64,000 nt of DNA from Chryseosolibacter sp044507775 (GTDB taxonomy: Bacteria > Bacteroidota > Bacteroidia > Cytophagales > Cyclobacteriaceae). Below the pieces are notes generated by a model. It saw only the letters and a program-made list of their open reading frames with translations. It was not told the DNA's origin and did not search any database. This document shows, piece after piece, positions 47,426-56,051 of the stretch. Each line of letters opens with the position of its first letter. The stretch's first letter is position 1. The position numbers were made by a program, and so were the translations under genes. The stretch is from assembly GCA_044507775.1 (NCBI GenBank), contig JBIQIY010000008.1, positions 1 through 64,000 on the forward strand, in the 5' to 3' direction.

Positions 47426-50400
47426 TTAAGTGAGAATGGGACTTTTTGTTTCCACCGTTTCTTTAAGTGTTTCCTCCACGCTCCGGGTATAAGGACGAGA
47501 GAAGTATGAGTAGACGGCGGGGATAACGTACAGCGTCAGGAGACCTGCGAAAATCAATCCGCCAACCACGGCGATGCCTAGCGATGTCCTGCTTCCGGAC
47601 GACGTACCTAACGATAACGCTATTGGTAGCGTACCGAAGATCATGGCCAGCGTCGTCATGAGGATGGGACGGAATCGCGATGCGGCTGCCGACAACACTG
47701 CCTCGCGCACGGTCATCCCTTCTTCTTTGCGTTGGTTGGCGAACTCGACGATGAGGATACCATTCTTGGTGATAAGCCCGATCAGCATGATGATCCCGAT
47801 CTGACTAAATACGTTGATGGATTGATCCGTCAGCCATAGACTGATAACGGCGCCGGTGAGGGCCATGGGAACTGTGAGCAGAATGATGAAGGGATCGATA
47901 AGACTTTCAAACTGCGCAGCCAACACCAGGTAGATCAATACGATCGCGAAGATGAATGCGAAGATGAGACTCGCGCTGCTTTCGCTAAAGTCGCGACTCT
48001 GCCCTCCGAGTGCGGTTGTGAATCCGGCCGGCAACGTGTTCTTTGCAATTCCGTCTATTTCTGCTATGGCTTCACCCAGGCTTACTCCCGGTGCGGGCGT
48101 GGCGGAAACGGTAGCGCTGTAAGATTGGTTGTAGCGGTATATCGCAGGTGGACTCACCGTTTCCTGCATGGATACGAGGTTGTCCAGCGCCACCATGTCT
48201 CCATTGTTTGCACGTACAAATAGTGACTGGAGGTCGGCAGGTGCGGAGCGTTCGCTCCGGTGCAGTTGCCCGATCACTTCGTACTGACGGTCATTAAAGA
48301 TAAAATATCCGTAGCGTCTGCCGCTCAGTGCCAGTTGAAGTGTTTGGCCGATCTCGCGTGTGGAGATTCCCAGTTGCGCCGCGCGCTCCCGGTCGATCGA
48401 AATGCCGATCTCCGGTCTGTTCACTTTGAAATCAGGATCCGGGAATGCGAGCTTCTTGCTTTGATAAACCTGGCCCATGATCTTCGGCATGACGTCTACG
48501 AGGCTGTTCAGATCGGGTGCCTGGATGATGTATTGCAGTGGTTGTGAGCTGGAGAATCCGCCGATCGTGGGAATCTGTATGGGAATGATAATTACATCCC
48601 GGAACTGCGAGGAGGCCGCTACGAGTTTTTCGAATACCTGTTGTTGGGTCATCCCGCTCTTTCTGTCTTCCGGATCCTTGAGGAAGATCCACTGAAATCC
48701 CTGGTTCACGGGTTGTACTAATGTTCCTGCTGATGCAGCGATGGCAGCATAGGTCCGGTTCTGATTCAGATCGGGTATTGAATCGGACACGTAGTTGTTG
48801 ATCTGCCTCATCGTTTCTTCCATGCTCTCGAAAGACGTTCCCTCCGGGGCGATAACGGCGAGCCCGACCATCGACCGGTCTTCGAGCGGTGCGAGCTCGG
48901 AGGGCAGCTTGGGAAGGAGATACCAGGCAATCGCGAATGACAAAACAATGATCATGAATCCCAGCCAGCGGAGTTTGAAGAATTTGTGTAGTGAACGTTC
49001 ATAGGCATTGTTAAGAGCCACAAACCAGGGTTCGGTTTTCCGGTAGAGCCAACCGTGCGACGATTTTGCCCGCAGCAGATAGGCGCTCATCATGGGAGAA
49101 AGTGTCAGGGCGACGAATGCCGAAATCAGCACGGATCCCGCGACGACGATGGCAAACTCTTTGAAGAGTTTTCCGGTAATGCCGCCCAGGAATAGTATAG
49201 GCAGGAAAACTGCTGCCAGTGTCACCGTTGTAGATATGACGGCGAAGTAGATCTCATTCGAACCTTTTCTCGCCGCAGTAATCGGATGCATTCCCTTTTC
49301 AATTTTCGCGTAGATGTTCTCGAGCACTACGATTGCATCGTCGACCACAAGCCCGATCGCCAGTACGAGTGCCAGCAATGTCAGGACGTTGATCGAGAAA
49401 TCGGCGAGGTACATGATGAAGAACGACGAGATGATGGAGACCGGGATGGCGATCAGCGGGATGACGGTGCTGCGCCAGTCGCGGAGGAACATGAAGATGA
49501 TTAGCGCGACAAGGACAAAGGCCAGGAGGAGCGTCTCCTCGACTTCCGACAGTGAATTGCGGACAGGCACGGTGAAGTCTTTGCCGAGGGAAATGATGTA
49601 GTCGTCCGGTGCGGATTTCACGATTTCTTCAAATCGTGTCTTGAACTCGTCGACGATCGCCAGCGAGTTAGCGCCGCGCTGCGGTTGAACACCAATGCCC
49701 ACGCCGTAGCGCGCCGTCAATCCTTCGCCGACGATCATAGCCGTGCGCTCATTCTGCGAGGACATAATCGCATTGCCGATGTCTTTGTACCGAACGATCG
49801 CGCCCTCGCGTTGAACGATGATCATGTTGTTGAAGTCATCTTCCGTTACAAGGCGACCCTGAGTCCGAAGGGTGACTTCCGTATTCTCGCCTTCTATGCG
49901 TCCGCTTGGGAGGTCAACGTTCTCGCGCTGCAGTGCCGCCTGCACATCGGCGGGGGTGAGTCCATACGAGGCGAGCTTCAGGGGATCCATCCTCAAACGC
50001 ATGGCGCGCTTCCGACCCGCGTATGTGTCGACCAGGCGGACGCCGGGGATGGACTGAAGCTTTTCCTTAATGTTGATGTTGACGAAGTCAGTTATATCTT
50101 CCAGTGACTTGGTGTCGCTCTGCACTGTTAGGAACACGAGGAAGTCGTTCGGTCCCGCTTTTTCAACGATGGTCGGTTCAATGTCTGTCGGAAGCTGTTG
50201 CCGTGATTTCGATACTTTATCGCGAACATCATTCGCGGCTGCCTCCAGATCGGCGTCCAGGTTGAACTCGACTGTGATGATGCTTACTTGCTCACGGGAT
50301 ACCGACGAAAGGGCTCGGATGCCATTGGCTTCCGCAATTGCTTCCTCCAATGGTTTTGTAACCTGCGAGGCGATGATGTCGGCGCTGGCGCCCGGGTATA

Positions 50401-50551
50401 CCGTTGTGACGAGTACGATAGGCGAGTCGGTGACCGGGTACTCCCGGGTCCCCAGGAAGGTGTAGCCCACGATACCGAATAGTATCAGGACAACTGACAT
50501 GACCCCGGCTAATACGGGACGGGATATGCTGATTTGTGAAATTGCACTCAT
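47426..50551 (-). CDS. RND-family efflux pump (AcrB/MexB-like)
   Basis: A 1041-residue inner-membrane transporter driven by proton flow. The N-terminus ISQISISRPVLAGVMSVVLI is typical, as are the TM4 segment LVLAIGLVVDDAIVVLENIY with its two proton-relay Asp residues, the ITGKLFKEFAIVVAGSVLIS helix, and the mirrored segment FSQIGIIMLIGLITKNGILI in the second half. It forms a tripartite pump with the fusion protein and TolC genes on either side. The substrate class (drug or other hydrophobic compound) is inferred from the family. Confidence 0.96.
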   Translation of the reverse strand: MSAISQISISRPVLAGVMSVVLILFGIVGYTFLGTREYPVTDSPIVLVTTVYPGASADIIASQVTKPLEEAIAEANGIRALSSVSREQVSIITVEFNLDADLEAAANDVRDKVSKSRQQLPTDIEPTIVEKAGPNDFLVFLTVQSDTKSLEDITDFVNINIKEKLQSIPGVRLVDTYAGRKRAMRLRMDPLKLASYGLTPADVQAALQRENVDLPSGRIEGENTEVTLRTQGRLVTEDDFNNMIIVQREGAIVRYKDIGNAIMSSQNERTAMIVGEGLTARYGVGIGVQPQRGANSLAIVDEFKTRFEEIVKSAPDDYIISLGKDFTVPVRNSLSEVEETLLLAFVLVALIIFMFLRDWRSTVIPLIAIPVSIISSFFIMYLADFSINVLTLLALVLAIGLVVDDAIVVLENIYAKIEKGMHPITAARKGSNEIYFAVISTTVTLAAVFLPILFLGGITGKLFKEFAIVVAGSVLISAFVALTLSPMMSAYLLRAKSSHGWLYRKTEPWFVALNNAYERSLHKFFKLRWLGFMIIVLSFAIAWYLLPKLPSELAPLEDRSMVGLAVIAPEGTSFESMEETMRQINNYVSDSIPDLNQNRTYAAIAASAGTLVQPVNQGFQWIFLKDPEDRKSGMTQQQVFEKLVAASSQFRDVIIIPIQIPTIGGFSSSQPLQYIIQAPDLNSLVDVMPKIMGQVYQSKKLAFPDPDFKVNRPEIGISIDRERAAQLGISTREIGQTLQLALSGRRYGYFIFNDRQYEVIGQLHRSERSAPADLQSLFVRANNGDMVALDNLVSMQETVSPPAIYRYNQSYSATVSATPAPGVSLGEAIAEIDGIAKNTLPAGFTTALGGQSRDFSESSASLIFAFIFAIVLIYLVLAAQFESLIDPFIILLTVPMALTGAVISLWLTDQSINVFSQIGIIMLIGLITKNGILIVEFANQRKEEGMTVREAVLSAAASRFRPILMTTLAMIFGTLPIALSLGTSSGSRTSLGIAVVGGLIFAGLLTLYVIPAVYSYFSRPYTRSVEETLKETVETKSPILT

Positions 50552-50730
50552 AAGAAATACTGGGTTTGTTGTTAAGATGGGGGCGTGTGATGAAGTGAGG
50601 GGAATTGCCGCGCAGTGTGTGAAGCTCGCTTACGCGCCTGAGCGTTTCGGCGAGCTCACACGGCCCCGTCTCTTCCAACCCCATAAAGATTTGACGGGAA
50701 CTACAGCACGGATTAGTTCATATTGATGTG
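50552..50730 (-). promoter_or_regulatory. Spacer with inverted repeat inside the efflux operon
   Basis: The 179-bp gap between the fusion-protein and pump genes holds an imperfect inverted repeat: GTGTGAAGCTCGC near 50616 pairs with GGCGAGCTCACAC near 50650. It may slow or adjust transcription between the two genes. No open reading frame is convincing. Confidence 0.45.
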
Positions 50731-51798
50731 TTATTCAATTGTTGCAAAAGATACGGGCGCGCCAGGTGACAGTCGCAACAGATTGCTTGTGATCACCGTG
50801 TCGCCGGCGGTGAGACCTTCAAGAATTTCCACCGAAGCCGCCGAGCGTTGACCGATTTCTACCGGAAGGGCCAGCGCTTTATGATTGCGGGCAACGAAGA
50901 CCGTGTATCCACCTGAAGATGGAATCAGCGCTTGCGAGGAAACGGCAAGAGCGTCTTCAGATGTCTTTAACGCCAGCGTTATTCGCGCGCTTTGTCCTGC
51001 CAACAGCCTGCCGTGCGGATTGGGCGTCAACCCTCTCACCAGCAAGGTTCGTGTATCGGTGCTAAGGCTCGCACCTTTCGCGATGACCTTCGTCGTGAAG
51101 GTCTTATCTGAAGATGGAGTCGTGAACGTGTGGTCACTGCCCTCCTGGATGACGTTCGTGTACTTTTCGGGTATAGAGAACTCGATCTTAACCACGCTGT
51201 TGTCTTCGATGTCGGTGAGCACGGTATTCACTGAGACGACTGCGCCAACGTGAGTGTTGATCATTCCGATCTTTCCGTCAAACGGCGCGGTGATGCGCGT
51301 CTTGGCGATAGCCACTTTCAACTCGCGAACCTGTGCTTGCAGCACGAGCAGGTTAGTTGATACTTCATCGTAGTCCTGCTGTGCGATTGCGTCATGCGCG
51401 AGCAGGTCTTTCAGGCGGTGTTCGTTTAACTGCGCGAGTTTCTCCTGTTGTGTCAAGCGCTCTAGTTGTGCTTGCAGGTCGGCGTCATCGAGGAGGAAGA
51501 GTAGCGTCCCTTGTTTTACTTGGCTCCCCTCCTTTACGTTTACCTTGACAACCTTGCGTGTAAGCTCGCTCACGATCTTTACCTGCTGGTTCGCGAGTAT
51601 CGTTCCCGTCACTTCGAGCTGATCGTTGACGACAGCGGGCTTGAGGACAGTAGCGTCAACGGGAATGCCGCTGAACGCTTTATGAATAGCGGGTTTCTCC
51701 AACTCGCCGGCTTTGAGAGAGCAGGCTATGATGAAGATGGCGGTGGAGGCAAATAGGAGGATGTTCTTTAAATCCGGGTGTTTCAATAATTGTGACAT
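50731..51798 (-). CDS. RND efflux membrane fusion protein (HlyD/AcrA-like)
   Basis: A 355-residue periplasmic adaptor with an N-terminal membrane or lipoprotein signal (ILLFASTAIFIIACS). The lipoyl-like halves are visible (VNVKEGSQVKQGTLLFLLDD and RITAPFDGKIGMINTHVGAV), with a short helical hairpin between them and a beta-barrel part (VVKIEFSIPEKYTNVIQEG). It is short for the family. It links the RND pump to TolC and is the first structural gene of the leftward operon. Confidence 0.93.
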   Translation of the reverse strand: MSQLLKHPDLKNILLFASTAIFIIACSLKAGELEKPAIHKAFSGIPVDATVLKPAVVNDQLEVTGTILANQQVKIVSELTRKVVKVNVKEGSQVKQGTLLFLLDDADLQAQLERLTQQEKLAQLNEHRLKDLLAHDAIAQQDYDEVSTNLLVLQAQVRELKVAIAKTRITAPFDGKIGMINTHVGAVVSVNTVLTDIEDNSVVKIEFSIPEKYTNVIQEGSDHTFTTPSSDKTFTTKVIAKGASLSTDTRTLLVRGLTPNPHGRLLAGQSARITLALKTSEDALAVSSQALIPSSGGYTVFVARNHKALALPVEIGQRSAASVEILEGLTAGDTVITSNLLRLSPGAPVSFATIE

Positions 51799-51815
51799 AG
51801 GCTAATCCATTAATA

Positions 51816-51833
51816 CATTGAAATGTTTCAATG
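51816..51833. promoter_or_regulatory. Operator-like inverted repeat, site 1
   Basis: CATTGAAATGTTTCAATG: two 8-base arms around TG, 18 bp before the fusion-protein start. The core (ATNGAAATNTTTCNAT) matches site 2 at 51893-51910, so both are probably bound by the same regulator. Confidence 0.6.
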
Positions 51834-51892
51834 GATTCTCTAACGGTGAGATCTCGTCAGGGTTTAAGACAGAGGGATAAAATTTATAGAAA

Positions 51893-51910
51893 TATCGAAA
51901 TATTTCGATA
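51893..51910. promoter_or_regulatory. Operator-like perfect palindrome, site 2
   Basis: TATCGAAATATTTCGATA is a perfect 18-bp palindrome between the regulator gene and the fusion-protein gene. It has the size and symmetry of ArsR/SmtB operators. Confidence 0.7.
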
Positions 51911-51937
51911 AGTGCATGAAAATGAGAAAGATGGTTT

Positions 51938-52225
51938 TTAGGCCAGGGGAGCCTTGAGGAATTCCAGATAGGTGATATACTCGTCGAGGACCGCGTTGTT
52001 CAGTGTGTACTTCATGTTGCGGCCTTCCTTTTCAGCCGTGATAAGTTCTGCGTCGGCAAGGAGCTTAATGTGATGAGAGACAGAAGGTTGAGCCAATGTT
52101 GTCTTGTCGTATAAATCTACGCAATACAAACAGTTTTGCTTCTTCTTCCGAATTTCTTTCAGGATCATCAGGCGGTTGGGATCCGCCAGCGCCTTTGAAA
52201 TCTTTTCAAACTTCTTCGCATCCAT
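51938..52225 (-). CDS. ArsR/SmtB-type winged-helix regulator
   Basis: A 95-residue dimeric repressor. The helix-turn-helix is clear (LAQPSVSHHIKLLADAELI) with a wing (EKEGRNMKYTLN). Residues KKQNCLYCVDLY carry a Cys-x-x-Cys pair that could sense a metal or thiol state, although the usual metal-site motif ELCVCDL is altered. It is the first gene of the leftward efflux operon, and the two 18-bp palindromes in the space after it make it the likely local repressor. Confidence 0.9.
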   Translation of the reverse strand: MDAKKFEKISKALADPNRLMILKEIRKKKQNCLYCVDLYDKTTLAQPSVSHHIKLLADAELITAEKEGRNMKYTLNNAVLDEYITYLEFLKAPLA

Positions 52226-52309
52226 AGTTTAGAGAACACGGCAATATTGTCGAATTCCAGCAAACTAACAATTGTTTCATTGCACAAAGTTCCGCGGATG
52301 CGCCGCGCA

Positions 52310-53239
52310 TCAATCGCCATGTCTCGCGAGATACGCCTCGATGTCTTTGGAAGTGATTGCGAGTTTCTTCGGATATTTGGCCACCCAGGCGCGAAATTCG
52401 TTTTTGATCTTGTCATCCCAGTCGCCGTGAATTTGTCCGGATGGGCACTTCGCCTGCTGCAAGAGGAAGCGTTCGAACTCATCGCGCAAAGCGACCATCT
52501 CCGAAGATGATACAAGGCCTTCGACCAAGTGTGCGGGAATGAAGACCACTCCATATTCATTTGCAAAGACCACGTCGCCGGGAAAGACGGTAACTTCGCC
52601 GATGCGGATCGGTCCATTGATTGACGTCGGTGTCATATTCTTTATATACGACGGATCGTGTCCCTTAACCCATGCGTTGAACCCTTCCGTTGCCTTCAGT
52701 TCCTGCATGTCTCGGACGGATCCGTAAAAGATCACGCCTTTGCCGGTTTTTCCATAGATGGCATTTCCCAGGCTTGATCCGATGAGCGTTCCGTCTTTGA
52801 TCTTGCCGTACCCGTCGGCGACATAGATATCGCCTTTGGTAAGGATGTCGATAGGCCAGATGTTGATACCGCCTTTTTGTGAACGTCCCTCGGCTTTTCC
52901 CTGAGCCTTTACGAGACTGTCAAGGTCGGGACGTGAGGGCATGAACTGCGCCGTTACCACGCGACCCACCATCGTCTCGCCGGGCTTGAGGATGATCCAG
53001 TTTTTTTCCACCTGGTTCTGATATCCGCGCCGGCCCAGGTAACCCCATATCTGCTCAAGCGTGCAGTTAGCCAACCGCTCCAGCACAAGATCCGGAACTT
53101 TCGGACGTCCGTCTTCAAAGCGTTCGCCCTTCCATTGCGAGGTGAGATTTTTCACCTGCGCAGGCGTCCAGCCAACCTGCTGAGCGTGGAGGGATAGGGA
53201 GATGAAGAGAGTGGAAACGAGGAGAGCGAGTGGTTTCAT
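52310..53239 (-). CDS. RraA-family protein with signal peptide
   Basis: A 309-residue protein of the RraA/HMG-aldolase family, here secreted (MKPLALLVSTLFISLSLHAQ). The characteristic segment GDIYVADGYGKIKDGTLIGS followed by GVIFYGSVRDMQEL contains the active-site or binding region (GSVRD Arg and Asp). Some members are 4-hydroxy-4-methyl-2-oxoglutarate aldolases, others inhibit RNase E; an exported location fits neither closely, so the substrate is unknown. It stands alone near element K. Confidence 0.85.
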   Translation of the reverse strand: MKPLALLVSTLFISLSLHAQQVGWTPAQVKNLTSQWKGERFEDGRPKVPDLVLERLANCTLEQIWGYLGRRGYQNQVEKNWIILKPGETMVGRVVTAQFMPSRPDLDSLVKAQGKAEGRSQKGGINIWPIDILTKGDIYVADGYGKIKDGTLIGSSLGNAIYGKTGKGVIFYGSVRDMQELKATEGFNAWVKGHDPSYIKNMTPTSINGPIRIGEVTVFPGDVVFANEYGVVFIPAHLVEGLVSSSEMVALRDEFERFLLQQAKCPSGQIHGDWDDKIKNEFRAWVAKYPKKLAITSKDIEAYLARHGD

Positions 53240-53298
53240 AGGGAAAGGTTTAGGGTGATGAAGTTAGGAAATTTTTGGGAGTTGAGCAGTAGCAACTG

Positions 53299-53639
53299 CA
53301 CCACCAGCACCACCAGCACCACCCCGGCTGGTCCTGCGGACCAACCTGCCCCTCCTCGGGGAGGAGGGGACCCTTTTATCTTCTATGCTTTTCTGAACCT
53401 CATGGTCTGTGCTGCCTGCCACCTCGGTATCTACTTGGCTTTTCGGAACCTTGGGGTTTTGTGCTGTCTGCCACCTCTATATCTGATTGACTTATCTGAA
53501 CTTCATTACTCTATGCTGTCTGCTACCGCTGCAGGTAGGCAGCAGAAACCGATAAAGTTCCTGCAAGCCAGGCAGATAAAAAGGTCCCCTCCTCTCCGAG
53601 GAGGGGCGACTCCGTCCGCAGGACGGAGTCGGGGTGGTG
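53299..53639. repeat. Hairpin-ended intergenic element, copy K
   Basis: A complete copy between divergent genes, preceded by three CACCAC(CAG) units. The left hairpin is imperfect (GGTCC-TGC-GGACC core); the right is GACTCCGTCC-GCA-GGACGGAGTC, a perfect ten-pair stem. It shares its interior with copy L but has fewer of the 52-bp units. Confidence 0.92.
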
Positions 53640-53729
53640 GAGTCCCGCAAAAATCAGGAAAATCTTCCTCTCACCATTCCCCCCTTTCTCCCTCCCCTCC
53701 CTACTTTCACCTCCCTAACCCTCTCTCAA

Positions 53730-54095
53730 ATGAACATTCACAACCGCCGCGGGCTCAAGCCGCGCCGCAAGCAACTGCGCAATTATGGCACCTCCGCCGA
53801 AGCGCGTCTCTGGCTACTGCTGAAAGGAAAACAACTCGACGGCAGAAAATTCCGACGACAACACAGCATCGGATGCTACATCGCTGATTTTTATTGTCCC
53901 GCTGAAAATCTTGTAGTCGAACTCGATGGCGCCCATCACTTCACAGACGAAGGAATGAAGCATGACCAGCAAAGGGCGAACTACATGCGCAGTCTTGGGA
54001 TTACGACTGTGAGATTTGAGAACTGCGATGTGCTGGATCATCCGGAGAGGGTGGTGGAGGAGATACGGAGGTGTTTTGGGAGGAGGAGGGGTTAG
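53730..54095 (+). CDS. DUF559 (Vsr-like) endonuclease-domain protein
   Basis: A 121-residue stand-alone protein with the DUF559 layout: KQLRNYGTSAEARLWLLLKG, DGRKFRRQHSIGCYIADFYC, LVVELDGAHHF, then the C-terminal RANYMRSLGITTVRFENCDV. These supply the acidic and basic residues of the PD-(D/E)XK-type nuclease fold (E in TSAEAR, D in IADFYC, E in VELDGAHH). It resembles DNA mismatch endonuclease Vsr. The cellular role is unknown. Copies K and L bracket it at 91 and 25 bp. Confidence 0.88.
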   Translation: MNIHNRRGLKPRRKQLRNYGTSAEARLWLLLKGKQLDGRKFRRQHSIGCYIADFYCPAENLVVELDGAHHFTDEGMKHDQQRANYMRSLGITTVRFENCDVLDHPERVVEEIRRCFGRRRG

Positions 54096-54119
54096 GGGGA
54101 GAGTGGAGTAGCACCACTA

Positions 54120-54545
54120 CACCACCCCGGTTCGTCCTGCGGACGAACTGCCCCTCCTCGGGGAGGAGGGGACCCTTTATCTTCTATGCTTTTCTGAACC
54201 TCATGGGTCTGTGCTATCTGCCACCTCGGTATCTACTTGGCTTTTCGGAACTTCATGGATCTGTGCTGCCTGCCACCTCGGTATCTACTTGGTTTTTCGG
54301 AACCTCATGGATCTGTGCTGTCTGCCACCTCGGTATCTACTTGGTTTTTCAGAACCTCATGGGTCTGTGCTGTCTGCCACCTCTATATCTAATTGACTTA
54401 TCTGAACTTCATTACTCTATGCTGTCTGCTACCGCTGCAGGTAGGCAGCAGAAACCGATAAAGTTCCTGCAAGCCAGGCAGATAAAAAGGTCCCCTCCTC
54501 CCCGAGGAGGGGCGAGTCCGTCCGCAGGACGGAGTCGGGGTGGTG
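54120..54545. repeat. Hairpin-ended intergenic element, copy L
   Basis: A complete copy with left hairpin GTTCGTCC-TGC-GGACGAAC and right hairpin GACTCC/TCCGTCC-type (GTCCGTCC-GCA-GGACGGAGTC). The interior holds about four tandem units of roughly 52 bp, each with TTTTCGGAACCTCATGG and CTGCCACCTCGGTATCTAC. It shows that the interior expands by unit copying. Confidence 0.93.
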
Positions 54546-54661
54546 GAGCCGTCAACTCCATCCTTCGCGTAACTCCATCCCTCCCTCTCCCGTTAAAACC
54601 CCGATGAGAAATTGTCACATTACAATCTCCGTATTTCTATTTTCTAACCGAACTCCACTTC

Positions 54662-55114
54662 ATGAGCGCTGAAATTTTTCTAAGGTATATTCATTTCATC
54701 AGCATCTTCACCATTGTCGGGACCCTTTCGGCAGAGCATCTTCTGCTTAAGAATAGCATGACGCGTGGTGAAATCGCCCGGCTTGCGCGTGTTGACGCCG
54801 TGTATGGCCTGGCAGCATTGTCATTGCTCGCCGCGGGCTTTACTCTGTGGCTCGGTGGGTTTGGGAAACCCACGGAATTTTATTCCGGCAACTGGATTTT
54901 TCATACGAAGATCACCTTGTTCCTGCTGGTGGGCATCTTGTCGATCTATCCGACTATATTTTTTATCCGCAACCGGAAGGGAGCAAGCGATGAGGTCGTA
55001 ACGGTGCCGAAACGAATATTCTGGCTATTGCGCTTTGAGCTGCTTCTGCTGCTGATCATTCCTTTTCTCGCAGGATTGATGGCGAAAGGCATCGGGCTGC
55101 GAATTGAGACATAG
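54662..55114 (+). CDS. DUF2214-family membrane protein
   Basis: A 150-residue membrane protein with four helices (FLRYIHFISIFTIVGTLSA, VYGLAALSLLAAGFTLWL, ITLFLLVGILSIYPTIFFI, LLRFELLLLLIIPFLAGLMA). The RYIHF opening and the VDAVYGLAA segment are typical of DUF2214. The function is not established; conserved His and Arg residues suggest a cofactor or transport role. It stands alone after element L. Confidence 0.85.
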   Translation: MSAEIFLRYIHFISIFTIVGTLSAEHLLLKNSMTRGEIARLARVDAVYGLAALSLLAAGFTLWLGGFGKPTEFYSGNWIFHTKITLFLLVGILSIYPTIFFIRNRKGASDEVVTVPKRIFWLLRFELLLLLIIPFLAGLMAKGIGLRIET

Positions 55115-55265
55115 GCGTTCAATATTGTAGTCATTGCCGGTTATTTTCCGAAATAACCGGTACCTTTGAGTCCCATCTCATTGTAAACCCCATACTAAGT
55201 TTTGAATAAGGAGTAGTCCGGGACCAACCCGGCTGTTCGGGTATGCGTTTTTTCAAAAGTGAAGT

Positions 55266-56051
55266 ATGAAGACAATAACGATTCGTGATGATTTCTCTGC
55301 CCTGAAAGATTTTACAACAAACCTGCCCCGAACCTTTGACCAGCAGGGGCTCCTGATACACAACAGCAGAAACGTTATCAAGAAGATCAACACAGGGGAG
55401 GGAACGTTCGTCGTCAAGAATTTCAAGGGTATGTACCTGTTCAATCGCCTGGCCTATTCGTTTTTCAGACAGTCGAAGGCAGCGCGCTCCTACCTGCATT
55501 CCGCTATCCTGAACGAAAAAGGAATCGTTACACCGCCGCATGTGGCCTGGTTGGATTGCTATACAATGGGTCTGCTTACCCAAAGTTATTTTGTCAGCGT
55601 ATTCTACCCTCACAAGACTCTGAACGAGATGATAGAACACTGCGCCAACTATGACCCGACGATGACGCAAACATTATTGAAACACTTTGCGGCCTTCGTG
55701 CTGAAGCTGCATACGCTGGGTATATACCATGAGGATCTTTCCGTTGGAAATATTTTGGTCATCCGAAAGGATGATGGCTATGACTTCGCGTTGGTCGATC
55801 TCAACAGGATAAAGTTCAGGCAGATCGACTTTATGGACGGACTGCATAATTTTGCGAAGCTGCGAATGTCGGCGTCGGATCTACGCACGGTCATCAGTGA
55901 GTATGCGACCTTACGCGGTCAAGACGCCGAACGTGCAATGGATGAATTTAGCAGGTACGAGCGTCGCAGGTCATACCTCCGGCAGTTGAGAAGGAAGATC
56001 CGGCGATACACCCTTACGCCGCTCGAGAAGTTATTTCAGAAGCCACATTAG
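55266..56051 (+). CDS. Kdo-kinase/InaA-like lipopolysaccharide kinase
   Basis: A 261-residue kinase-fold protein. The ATP-binding Lys is in GTFVVKNFKG, the catalytic loop is IYHEDLSVGNILV (Asp and Asn), and the metal-binding Asp lies in FALVDLNRIKF in place of DFG. This matches the InaA/WaaP/KdkA group, which phosphorylates sugars of the lipopolysaccharide core. A hairpin with GGGTATGCGTTTTTT lies just upstream (55227-55253) and may be an attenuator or the terminator of the DUF2214 gene. The GT9 gene follows directly. Confidence 0.85.
   Translation: MKTITIRDDFSALKDFTTNLPRTFDQQGLLIHNSRNVIKKINTGEGTFVVKNFKGMYLFNRLAYSFFRQSKAARSYLHSAILNEKGIVTPPHVAWLDCYTMGLLTQSYFVSVFYPHKTLNEMIEHCANYDPTMTQTLLKHFAAFVLKLHTLGIYHEDLSVGNILVIRKDDGYDFALVDLNRIKFRQIDFMDGLHNFAKLRMSASDLRTVISEYATLRGQDAERAMDEFSRYERRRSYLRQLRRKIRRYTLTPLEKLFQKPH

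Noticed and set aside
54180..54480. Tandem units of about 52 bp in copy L as a CRISPR array
   Set aside because: The whole unit repeats with scattered substitutions; there are no unique spacers between constant repeats and no cas genes nearby.
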